Assembly: GCA_037013685.1 (NCBI GenBank)
Contig: CM072894.1
Span: 30,441,529-30,505,528, forward strand
DNA length: 64,000 nt
Direction: 5' to 3'
Source: Acridotheres tristis
Lineage: Eukaryota > Chordata > Aves > Passeriformes > Sturnidae
Positions 24,074 to 36,016 of the stretch are shown here, one piece after another. Under the pieces are notes generated by a model. That model was not told where the DNA came from and did no database searches. It was given only the letters and a program-made list of their open reading frames with translations. Numbering within the stretch: the first letter of the stretch is position 1; every line of letters starts with the position of its first letter. The position numbers and the translations under genes were made by a program.

Positions 24074-27000
24074 AATTATTGCCATCATGTCTCTCATATT
24101 CCTTTAAATCTCCCTAATTCCTCCTGCCCTGCCTGACCTGTGCCACTTGAGCAGGCAGTTCGCTTCCCAAAGTCCTTGATCAGTCCCCACTGGAGGTGCC
24201 AGCCCTGAGAGACCAGGGCTGGGCCAGGACCTTCAGTGTGGAGAGAAACCAGAGAAACACCAATGAAGTTTAAGTGCTTTAAAGGAATTGTTTTAGCTGT
24301 TTGAAAAGAGAGTGGGGGTTGCTCCAAACACCTAAAAGTCTTTTTTCTCTTATGTAAGAAATGTCACTTTACCTCGACTGCTGCTGCTGCTGCAGAAGCT
24401 GTGCCTGCATCAGAGCGTGCAGAGCCATCATAATGGAGATGTAGAAATGTTAGAAACTGTGGCTGAGATTCAGTGTTTGAGGAACTGCCCCAGGGTCCCC
24501 AAACTTCCCATCTGTAGGAGAACAGGGAAAGGAGTAAGCCAGGACAGAGAGAGGAGTAGGAAGGGAGGTAAATAGGGTGGCACAGACACAGGCTGTGCAA
24601 GTCCTCTCCCTCCATCTCCAATTCTGCCCCTTAAGGTAGTTATCAGTAATTCCCAGAACTGGAAAATCAAACCTTTTCCATCTTTACTGTTCTCTAAGCT
24701 ATTCCTTCTTTCAGCAGTCAAATAATTTTTATGTTCTGTCCCCTTAGACCAGACATACCTTGAAGCATTGAAACACCCAAGAGATGTTTGCATATTTATT
24801 TTTCTGTCTTAGAAAAATCTGCACATAGTGAAAAACATCCTACTGGCAATAATTTCATCACTCTCCACCCACAATCTATTGAGTCTGAACATTTCCTTCC
24901 TCTGAGCCACCTTGTTGCCTCTAAAACTATTCATGGACCACTAAAAATGCTTTTCCTGCATTCTGCAAATCAGGTTAGGTAGGAGAAATTCTTCCACTGG
25001 TAAATGGGCTCTGCTGGTTAGTGGTACCCCGGTGTGCTTTTTGTTTGGTTTTTAATCACGTGTTACTCCCACAAACCTACTGTGTTTTTCTTTGTCCCAT
25101 CTTTATATGCACCAAGTTACTCCTTGGAGATAGTCTGGCTCCCAAAAATTGGGAGTCTGAAATGTGTGTCTTTTACAGAAAGTATAAGTACTTCCATATA
25201 AATTGTAACCCTCTGAAGAAACATCTTAAAAATTACCCCTCACCCACATGTTCACTGTCCCATTGAGCTGAGATTTCTCTGTGCTTTATGGGCTTTAAAT
25301 ATAGGGTGTCCCATTCCCCCCTTCCTAATTTGCTGCTGTATTGGGAGGGGTTTTTACCTTCCTTTGCAGACAAAGCAGCCTTTAGGAGAATTCAGGATAG
25401 CTGAAACATCTCAGCAGGAGTGGTGTGAAACTGGGCTTGCTGTGAACACTGGCTTACAACCTTTTGCTTGGAGGCATCCCATCGAGTCTCTGTTCAGGTG
25501 AACAAAATCCCACTTCTGTGATGTTACAGGCTGGATCATGAACTGGGAGTCAAAGGCATGGCCCCATTTGTGTGAATGGAGCTGTGCTAATTAGCTGTCC
25601 TAATTGACATCAGTGAAAAAATCTGATTTTAATGGATAATCTGCAGTTAATCCCTACAATGGGTAAATAACTGTCTCTAAATGTGATCCTTAGGGGGCTC
25701 ACTCTCTGTTAATTTGATTTTGGAACTTTTTCTGTAGATTTTTGGTACCAAATTGAAATTTATGTGACTAGAAGAAAGAGATATACCTGAGGCTTGTTAC
25801 AGTAAGAGTAGGAGCAGCAGAAATGTCCTTGCTGATTGCATGAGCCAGTGTGGATCACATGAATGAATTCTTTATATTTAATGTGACTTCTTTGTTCTCC
25901 AGCACCCTAAGAGCAACACAGAGTTTTAAACTTTGTCTTTCCATTTCTCTCTTGGTTACTGCTTCAGTTCTTCTCTGCACTGTCCTTGGAACGAAGTTTT
26001 TAAATATTATTTCCCAAGATTCTTTGGTTTTGGACTGATATTAACGCTATTACTAATAGTAACTAAAGTGCAGACCTTGGGGTTAGTGATTTCATGGCTG
26101 CGTGCTGATTATAAATTTCTGGATGGGGTTTAACAAATCATGCTGAGAGAACAGAAGGGCAGACTGTCCTTGACCCTTAATAATGCTGGTTTTCCTGAAG
26201 AGAGTTCTAGTCTTGTCACTAGTCTTGATCCTTTTGCGAAGTAAATACATCCCTGCTGCTGTTTTCTGTCTGCAGAACATCCTTTTAAGAATCAGTTATG
26301 TACACTGCAATAATTATTTATTCTTAATTAGTGTGATAGTTTTATTCATGGCCTCTTTTGCTGGTCATCTGTTCTATTATTTCAAATCCAGGTCTGGCAA
26401 AATTTCTTTGCCTGCAGTTGCTTGAGAGGAAGATTATACAACTAATTGAAGTGCCTGGCTGTGGTCCATGGCCTGTAAATATCCATCTTGCTCAAACAGC
26501 TGTATAGAATTTTCCAGACTAGTAGGCAGGTCTGGCATGCAGAGCCAAGCTTTATTCACCCAGTACAATTATCACTCATCCCAAGTGAAAGAAAGGTGAA
26601 GACACCTTCTTGTGAAGGATGCTTCAAGAATTAGGAGACTGATTCACTCTTCAGGTGTTTGGTTATCAACCAGAGATCATGCTATCAAATATACACTGTA
26701 CAAGTTGATTAAATAGTAATCTGGACAATAATTACAATATCCAAATTATTAAAATATCTAGACAATTACAAAATTAAGGCAAGAAGCTGAACCTGATAGC
26801 TGACACAATACCTGGTGTTCAGCTCAGTATTGCTCCTAGGTCTTACAGACATGGCCAGGGAGAAAGGGAGAGGATGTACATGATGCAATAATGGATCACC
26901 ACACTGAAGTGTGTAATTGAAACTCACTTTAGGAAATAGGTTCGGGTGTGTAAGGTGCAATAACAAAGCAAACACATGCAATATTTACCGATGTTGAAAG

Positions 27001-27189
27001 ACTTAAATGCATAGAATTTACAATTCTGCATGGCATAATAGAAACTAAGCACAAATATTATGGCAAAGACAGACCCAAGTGGGTGTATTTGTAGAGTTAT
27101 CCCATACAGTCCTTAGCTATTAAAACCTGCCACCCTTTCTAATCACCTCAGGCACTTAATTCAGAGGAGTTCTTGCTAAATTCACACAG

Positions 27190-27620
27190 TTTTAGGGCTG
27201 TGTTCATCTCCTGGCCGATTTTGTGCTCTGTGAGCACCTCCTCCCCTGCTGCCCACCCTGGGCACTCTCCAGGCTGTGTCCCACTCCTGTCCCCTCAGCC
27301 CCTGGAGTGCCCCAGGTGTCCCTGCTGGGCTGAGCTGTGCCCAGGGCGGGGTGTGTGTCAGAGCTGTAGGGAGCTGTCTGTGCCTGGCACAGAGGGAGCT
27401 GCACATCCAGTGCCCAGACACGAGCAGCAGGCAGCAGGAGCTCTGGGCTGTGCTCTGCAGTCTGTCTCTGCAGGATTTGGGAGTCACCAGCTGTGGAGAG
27501 GGAGCTTTGGCAACTGTGCTTCACATCTCTGGTGCCAGCAGGGCCAGGATCTCCTGTCCCAGGCCTTCAGGTGTGGGTGGGGGTGTGGGTTCACAGCACA
27601 GCGTGGAGTGATGAGGCTGG
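27190..27620. other. GC-rich patch of unknown origin
   Basis: Composition shifts abruptly from AT-rich to CTG/CAG- and CCC-rich sequence, producing overlapping chance frames of 100–170 codons on both strands. The frames are low in complexity and carry no motif I recognise. The abrupt edges hint at an old repeat or a structured element, but I cannot name a family. Confidence 0.3.
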
Positions 27621-30600
27621 GAAAACCATGGGATCAGCTCTGCTGCTTTACTCCTCCACAAAAGAATGTCTTACCCTGTGTCTTTCCATAACCTTGTCCT
27701 CCAGTTTTCCCTTCTCAGGGTTTCTCATGGACACAGTGCTTTGCTGTTGCCCAAGTGACATGAAGTGGCTCTCAGGGAGCTGCCAAAATACAGCCTTGAA
27801 ATCATAATCTTACTAACATAAGCTCATATTGGTGCTCTTTCATGCTGATCTACTTATGTGGTCTCCAGAGATGGCTTTAACTTGATTTTGGTTCATCTGG
27901 ACATTACAGTGTGCCCTCCATAGGTTCCTGCTAAATTTAGCTTATCCCTGGCTTTAGTGGGGATAGCACCCCACAGAGCTGACACCCTGTGCCCCAAACA
28001 TGGTCATGTAGACAAGGTCAGGAAAATACTGCAGAGATTTCTACTTTGGGTGCTTGGCCCACATGTGGGAGCTGCTCTGCTCTCACACATCCTGCAGTGC
28101 CCGGGGCTGGAGCAGTTTCACTGGAAACGCCTCCTGGTGTTCTTTGGGAACCCTGAGAATTCACCCCAGCACCTCTTGCTGATGGCAGCGTGGCTTGGCT
28201 TGCTTGGGCATGTGTTGGGTCGGGCTTGTCCCTGTGCTGGCAAGGTTTTAAGGCTGAAAGTTGCAGGTTGAGAGGTTGGCTCTGTGCTTAAACAGTCCAG
28301 CCCGAGCCTGGCTTTGGTCAGGAACACCTCAGGGAGTTAAGCTGCTCGCAGGGATGTAGGAGGAAAGGTGTTGTCTCCACTCCCTCCCCAGCAATCCAGC
28401 CTGAGCTTCCAGCAGAGGCAAAAAGGTGACAGATCTGTCTGTCCTCTACAGCTGCTGCTGCCTGCCTGTCTGGGCAGAGCTCCTTGCCCAAAATCCTGCC
28501 TTTCTGGAACTGCAGACAAGGTCTTCTTCTCTCCTGAGCTCTCTGATTTGAAATTGTGTGCACTGAATTTTAAAATTCAAAACCTTTTTCAGTCTTTTCT
28601 GCAGGACATGGTGTTGTCTTGCAAGCCAGGCCTGAGGTGACTGAATGTGATAGCATTTTGTAATTTTTGATGCAGTAAGTGTACTCTGAAAGCAAAACAA
28701 ACCTAATGGATCTGTGTTCCCTGGATCGTGGTTTTCCAAGGAAGAGACCTTGGCTTCTTTGTACAAACATAGCAACTTTTTACTTCAGTAAAAATTTTTT
28801 AGGATATAGAATGGGGAACTAAAAAACCTGAAATATAAAGTATTAAATACAAAATAATTTAGCAATAATATATGTAGTCTTTTTTTACCAAGGAAGAATG
28901 CATCTATCACATATGATAGTCTTTCAGACAGTACTAGCAGTAGTATAAACTGCTCTTCTGCATAATAAAGCAAGTGAATGCAAACAGCCAAAGTTGCTGT
29001 TTCTCCAGAAATTATCTTTTTTTGAAAACTAAATCAAACAAACATATAGAAAATAACAGAAAAAAAAAAAGAAGAAATCCTCATCTAGATGTAATTCTTG
29101 CTTGCAGCCTGACAGCTGAAGAATTACAGTGACAGAAGATACCCTGAGCCACTCTGAGACTGCAAATCTGAGTGAGAGCCAGGCTGCTTTAAACTGCTGC
29201 TTTTGGGGCTTCTCTGCTGGCCCTCAGCTCCCAAAGCCACTGGCTTAGCAGCCTAAGCCAGGCTCTCTTTGGAGAAAAGGGATAACAGTAAGAAGAGCAG
29301 TTTACAGAAGGAAAAGGATATTTATCAGGGACAGGACACTATCAGGAATTAAAAATCTTGCCTGGTGATATATAGGTGTCTCAAGCTGATGGAGATAGTA
29401 TTTCAGATTATTTTATCTTTGCTTCTGTGTCTGGTCAGAATTTCTTCAAATGTGAGGTTGATGAGATTGGGGTGGTGTCCCACTATCTTGGGAGCCTTGA
29501 GGAAGGCAGGTCAGGAGAAGCAGAAAATTCTTTTGAGTTCTTCTTTATATGGGTGCCTAACAAAAATTGAACATAGATACCCCAAAGGGATTGGTAAATA
29601 AATAACTACCACATCTAAATATTTTTAAGAATCTCCTTTTAATCTTAGCATATCTTGTTTCAGTGATTTTCTAGTTGATGCTCCTTTTGATTTTACTCAT
29701 GATCAGAACACCCTTCATGGTAATATTTATTTCTTTGTATAAATCTACACCAAATAATGTTTTTGTAGTAAAATTTTGACATTTTTATAATCAATGGTAG
29801 CTGTCCCTTTGTGAGCATTTTTTTCCTGTGCAAGAGCTATGTTCAGGATTCCTTGAGGCTCAGTTTCCAAAAAATGAAATTATGACCTCACTGAAGCCAG
29901 TGGGAAAACACGTTTTTTGGTGAAGAAGGTAAAAGAACACTTTTGGGGGAAATGCTGGACATCCATAAATATAAGTGCATATGTCATGTCTCTTTTTATA
30001 CATCACTTTTCGATCTAAGATGCTCTCCACTAAAAGAGGCTAAAATACCTAAAATGTTCTGTTCTCCTGGGATTTCTCCCTTTCCAGCTCCCATCATTGT
30101 GCCTTTTAGTAAGTTTTGGGATCTGTGGAAATTTCTGACTCCTGGAAGTGCTTTTACTTTTAATTTAAGACTTAGAAGTCTTAAATTTTTTACACTTTGT
30201 TATGTATTCTGCAGAGGAAGCATATGAATTATCAGGCACCCAATAATAAACATAAAACTTACACACTGTGGATTTCATACAAATAAATGAGCATGCACTA
30301 TTCATTCTCAAAGAGTGGGAACACAGCTTTCCTATATTTCTAAGATTTTTTACAAAATTTCATGAGGGTCTTAATTATTCAGTACCTATTATGAGCATCC
30401 AAGATGGGAATGAGAGCTGTGTTTCCTAGAAATGAAATATGGAAGTGTTCTCCGAGCTATTTTAATGCTAATTCTTGTTCACTTTTTCAGAGCCTGAGCT
30501 TTAAACACCATAACTGTGAAAAGATCAGACCAAACTGGGAAATGTATTTTGGCCAAAGACGTGAAATTGTGAATTGGCATTTAATTGTGGGAAGTGATTC

Positions 30601-32495
30601 TGTAGTAAGTCGTTTTAGATCTTTCAATTGGTGTGAGTCAGAGAGCTTTTATGGCAACAGAATTGCACAGTAGGCTTTAATTGTGCATAATTATTGCACT
30701 GCATGGTGCAGATACTATACTGTAGGCATTCAGCTGCATTCTGTTAAATGTTTTTATTGAAATCTCTGAAGAAGTGTACCTGATGTTATTTGATATATGT
30801 TTGTTTAATGTGCTCGTGCTTTTTTTTTTTTCTCTTAGGAAAAATGAAAATAATTATAATAGAATGTATTTCTTTTCTCTCCCCCATTTTCCAGATGACT
30901 AATTATACTGTGTGGAATACCTGTGGGCATCTGCTAAAATTAACTGGAGTCTTATTTCAGATTTCAGCTGCAAGAATCTTATAAAAGGTCTTTAGGTTTA
31001 GGAGTGTAACTTTAAATAATACAGACTAGGACAGGGTTCAGGTTTTTTACATGCATCTACACATTCTAAAGGCTGAATGATACTTGGTACACTTTCATCT
31101 TGTTACTTCTGTAATCTGCAGCTGTTTCCAATTTGATTATTTTTCTTCCTTGAGTGTTTTATGTCTGCTGGATCTGACAAATGCACCCACCTACAACACA
31201 GCCTGTGCCTGGGGATTAGGAAAATTTTATTTCCTCCTATATAAGTAAGTAAAACATTTGTATCACTATGGACCTAGTGATTTGTGAAATCCTGTCGTAC
31301 TTTCTTATTTCTCCTGCTGAGCTTTTAAGTTGTCAGCAGTGATCTGATTGTTTCCCACCACTTCACCAACAATGGAGCCCAGGCCAGCTCTGTTGCTCTC
31401 ATGAATTCAGAATCACAGCTCTCAGTCATAAAAAGGGCTTTGTGATGTTTCTAGGATGTGACATTTCTATGGAAAAGCAGCTTTGGGTTTGGAGCTCAGG
31501 TTTTTGGGGGATGGAAAAATAGAGTCTGATGTTGTTGTCATTATTCTACCACAGGATTCTGCAGTTCTCCCGCCTTTCCAGGGATGAAAGTACTGTATAA
31601 CAAACAGTAGCTCTGGCAGATCTTTTCCTGTCTGTGTTGATGAACTTGCCACGGCTATAACGTAGATAACAAACCTCACAATAACCCTCCTTCTTGTTAG
31701 CATCTTCCAGCAGAGCAGCTTCTGTAGCTGGCCTCAAAGAGCAAGGGCCAGGAGGAATGAATGTTGATTGCACCACTGCAAAGCCTTTTATTGTTCATTG
31801 TTCTTGTTTATAGAGTAAAAGTGAAGTAGCAGGAAGAAACTTCTTTTTTTTTTTTTTAGTAACTATTCTGTATGATTCCAGGACATTCTGCAGGTGGGGT
31901 TAAGCCAGGCAGGGATTTTTCCCCTCTTCCCGATTATTTCCTACAGTTACACCTGATGGTCTATACAATTCGTGAAGAACACATGAAAAATTCTCTAACA
32001 GTCTTACAGCTCTTTTCATAAGAATGTGCATTAGGGAACAATGCAGGACCATTGCACTCTGAATTTTCCCAGGGAGGTGAACTTTTATCATTTCTGCTTC
32101 ATTACTTACACGAGTGGGAAATGACTGTACAAACACCATGTCCTGTCTGACATCTGCTTTCCTATGGTGATTTCAGCCCGTAGAGAACAGACACCTCTGG
32201 GGAGGTGAAAGGTAATTGTTGATAGAAACTCTGAAAGGAAACATTTAAATGCATTTTTAAGACCTTTCTGTTCTTTATAGGCACTACCTGTTGAGTGGGG
32301 TCTGACCCTCAGTTAAATAAAGTCATTTTACAACGTGGCAGGTTTAAATGTTTATCTATTTCAAAAGCCATTGCACTTCCAGAGATAATCAAGTCTTCAG
32401 TAATGTACCATAGAACTGTATCCACTGTGATGCTTCAGTCTGTTTCTTTTGTTTAGATTTTTCTATTTTGTTGTTTAGATTTTTTTTAAGATTGC

Positions 32496-32683
32496 TATTT
32501 TTAATTTTCTTTGTTTTCCTTGCTTTAGTTTTTAAGGAACATGAGGAAGAATGAGCAGCAATAAAAGGGAAGAAATTCTTACTGATTATTTATTTTTAAT
32601 TGTCTTTGTTTTCCTTGCTTTCGTTTTAAGGAGCAGTAGAAAGAATGAGCAACAATAAAAGGGAAGAAATCCTTACTGATTAT
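32496..32683. repeat. Tandem duplication, about 95-bp unit, two copies
   Basis: Copy one is 32496–32590 and copy two 32591–32683. Both contain tttgttttccttgctt, aagaatgagca and aataaaagggaagaaat, then actgattat. They differ by several substitutions and small indels, so the duplication is not very recent. Neither copy has coding potential. Confidence 0.85.
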
Positions 32684-33183
32684 CTTACCCCCTTAAATGA
32701 CAAGTTGGATGTAATCCCAGATTGTACATCTGCCCCTCTAATGTACATCTGAAATGATATTAATACCAAACCAGACATCTGTGTGCTGGATGTGTTCAGC
32801 TGCTGGGAGGGTGCTGCTGCTGCATCTGCAGAGAACAGCCTGAGCTTCCTCCTGTGCTCAGCAAGGAGTGGCATGAGGGAAGAGCAGCCCTGGTGCCCTG
32901 GCTCTCCACCTGCTTCAGAAAGCTCTGAAATTGGCATTTCACCCTTCAGTGTCCATCCTGCTTTCTCTAACTCCTGTAATGTACTCAGCTCACATCTACA
33001 GTCAGGTTATTCTTTGGAATTACAGCAGCAATGGGAGAGAAAAGGTTTTCTCAGTGTGTTGTTTACTGGACAGACCAGCACTGAGGTGCTGATGGGATGG
33101 ATAAGGGCAGCCAGAAATGGAGAAAACTGCAATGCCCTGGCTGCACCACTTACTCAGGCAAACTCATCTGGCTGTTCTTATGG

Positions 33184-33205
33184 TTAAATTAATTAATTAA
33201 TTAAA
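33184..33205. repeat. (TTAA)n microsatellite
   Basis: A self-complementary run of ttaa/attaatta units in intergenic DNA, with no wider structure. Confidence 0.8.
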
Positions 33206-33370
33206 CATTTGCACCTGCAAAAAGAGCAGAACCTTTTTTCAGCTCAGGTGAAGTTACAGGCCAGGCTAGGATAGTGGAAAGGTCAGGATAGTGAAGAGGT
33301 TTTACCATCCTTGTTTATTCATATAAACGTACCTATATTTTTGTATTTTGTTAAGAATTCTAACTTTAAA

Positions 33371-34000
33371 CTAGTCCCAGAGTGGAAAGACCCATTTTAC
33401 ACTTGACATCTTTTTTGAGAGAGCTTCATTTACGATGTGGAAAGATGACTGATATTCAATAGGTCCCTTCTTCCAGGTTTCCTTTCCAAAGGCGTCATTT
33501 ATAGGTTGCCAGGTAACCATAAGTCTTTGACTTTTAAATAATACTTCATAGAGGTACAAAAAGCAAGACTTTTTTCCAGAGCTGAAATGGCAAGAGCTAT
33601 CTGAAATGAACAGTAGCCTTTGCAAATTGTACAGAGCTGACCACTGATATATACACACAAAAACGTGGAAAAAGCCATTTGCCAAACTCTTCTGTGGCCT
33701 TATGGATCCAATCCCAAGCACAGACAGTGTGCATTTTCCTAGCTGGTTATTAAATTGAATCTGCATATTCTTACTTAAGGTCATATTAGTGTTCAATAGG
33801 TAAATAATATTCTTCATCTCCTCCAGGAAATGCAGATGCATTCTGGTCCCAGTCTGCTTCTGCTTCTCCACTGAGCTGGCTACAGTTTCTGCAATGTGGG
33901 AGAGAGGAATAAAAAAGATAAGTGTAATTAAAATTGTCAGCATTAACATAAGAAGCCAAATGTCCCTAGAGGACAGAGCCAGCTCTTCCCTCCTCCTCAT
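33371..34000 (-). CDS. Uncharacterised 209-codon open frame (doubtful)
   Basis: The frame starts at ATG (33998–34000) and ends with TAG at 33371–33373. Residues 1–13 are charged (MRRREELALSSRD). Residues about 14–33 form one strongly hydrophobic segment (IWLLMLMLTILITLIFFIPL), which would make a type II signal anchor. Residues about 40–90 are polar with coiled-coil-like spacing, with one N-glycosylation sequon (NMT). The second half looks less protein-like. I recognise no family. At this base composition a frame this long is uncommon but can occur by chance in 64 kb. The Kozak context is weak, and there is no visible promoter or poly(A) evidence. Confidence 0.15.
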   Translation of the reverse strand: MRRREELALSSRDIWLLMLMLTILITLIFFIPLSHIAETVASSVEKQKQTGTRMHLHFLEEMKNIIYLLNTNMTLSKNMQIQFNNQLGKCTLSVLGIGSIRPQKSLANGFFHVFVCIYQWSALYNLQRLLFISDSSCHFSSGKKSCFLYLYEVLFKSQRLMVTWQPINDAFGKETWKKGPIEYQSSFHIVNEALSKKMSSVKWVFPLWD

Positions 34001-35983
34001 GCTTTAATCTGAGAAGGAGCTGAGTGCTGTGGAATACCCAACATCACTCATGGAGCTGGAGGAAGGAGCTCAGAGATGAGTCTACCACTTTTTCAGCCAC
34101 AAGGCTGTGACAAGGTACCTTATTCTAAGAATGTAACCCACTGCAAGCCAGTGCTAAACCTTAATGCTTACTAATGCCCCGTGCTAACCAGCACTGGTCA
34201 GAGGATGCAGTGATTTTGGTTTAATCCATGTTACTGACACCCCAGTCCTGCCTGTGGGGCAGGAGAGCCCAGGCTGGGACTGGAGCCTGGGGAACAGGGT
34301 GGATCTCAAAGGTTGTGGTGCTGCCAAAGGTGGAATCGACTTTCACAGCAGTTACAGGAAGCTGTGACAACACGGCCCTAAAAAAGCAAGACAGTCATTG
34401 CTCCAGCACTCCTCCTGCCCTAGTTGGCTTCCTGGTGAATCTTGCTCAAGAGCAGCCTTAGTCTGTGTCTTGCAGAGTCCAAGGGGCAGGTGATTGCCCC
34501 AGGTGATTGCCTCTAGTTCTTGTCTCTGTGATGTTTAGCATAGGGCAGGAGTTCCAGCCCAGCCCTGTTGGCAGGGAGCTGCCTGGGGCCAGGAGCCTGT
34601 GTCACACAGTTTGCTGTTTGTCCCAGTGGGGCAAAGAATTTTAGTTCTTACATGCCTAGCTTTGAGTCTAAAATCTCTACAGCAACTTTCATTTCCCCAT
34701 AAAGGCTTGAAAGTTTTCTTTTTCACAGTATTTTTACCTCTGATGCCATTGAGGAATATCTTACTTAAACATTCAAGCCAAATCAATTCTATTTCCAGAC
34801 CTTCATTACAGCAGCAATGCATTAGAACAACTTAATAAAATGTTTATACCAATGTCTGAAGTTCACAGTAATCTGAGAGTGTGCAATGACATCTGTAGGA
34901 TAAATTGTACAGCTCGGCACTGAAACATGACCACAGTACAAAGTATGTTGTTTGGAAATCTACTGTCAGACAAGAAATCCAGCTTTGTAATTTTTGCTTC
35001 AGAATTTATACTGACACTTCTTTATCATAAATGAGATACTTACATGCCATCTTTTTGGGCATTACAGAATACTTCAGGATCAGAACTGGTGCTGAAAACA
35101 CAGCCTGTGTACCACTAAAACCAGCCCGATTTTTCCTAGCAGTGTGCTCATGTTAACTTTTCGGATAAGGTGAAACTGATAACACATTTATTGTGTGATT
35201 TGCTAAGTCTGTTCTTCTGATGAAGTGCTCTGGCATTGCAGCATAAAGACTGCAGGCTTATTTCAGCAGAACATGAAAGACTTAATCCTTTATTGCTGCA
35301 AAAGCAAACAACTGTGTTTATGAGCAGCCTAAGCCAGAACAACTGAGCTCAGAGAAGAATCCTTCCACACTGTCACCGCAGTGCTTGGGTAGCAGGTCAC
35401 CCACTTGTGCCCCAGTGTGTGTTTTTTTATACAGATCTTGCTGAACTAGGAGGACTTTAGTAATATAAAGTAGAAATCTGGCATCTGCAGCCTGCATTTC
35501 TCTCTCTGCATTCCTACCAAAACCCAGTAAAACAGACTCACACCTGCCCAAGTACCAAAAAGCCTTGAGCACAGCTAATACACCAGTTTGTTCAAATTAC
35601 AAATGAAAGAGATTCATCTTTTCCACACACTGGCTCCCTACTGTTAGGTCAGGAATAGTAAGGAGATGTGGGGGAGCTGGAAAGCTCACCTCAGCAGCTT
35701 TTTCCATTCATAATTCAGTTGGGGTTGGACCCAAACCTGTTGAAGAACTACTGCAGTTGATTGCAATAGGATTGTAGTATCCAGCCATTTACTATGCAGA
35801 CAGAGAAAAGCAGAGCTTAGAAATTAAATACAACCATGTGATGCAATGGAATATTCCAGTCAAATCACAACCTAATCCTTCAGCCCCCCATCAAGTGTTA
35901 GGCTCTTTCCAGGTGAAGACAGCAAAATTGTCTGTAGTGATGCAAAAATTTTCAATGAAGTTTTTTGGCTATATCACAGCAGG

Positions 35984-36016
35984 AAGACTTAAATAAAGTC
36001 TTATTTAAGGTTGTCT
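35984..36016. repeat. Short AT-rich hairpin
   Basis: Perfect 9-base arms cttaaataa (35988–35996) and ttatttaag (36001–36009) around a 4-base loop, with partial pairing of the outer aaga/tctt. It stands alone in intergenic DNA. Confidence 0.6.
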
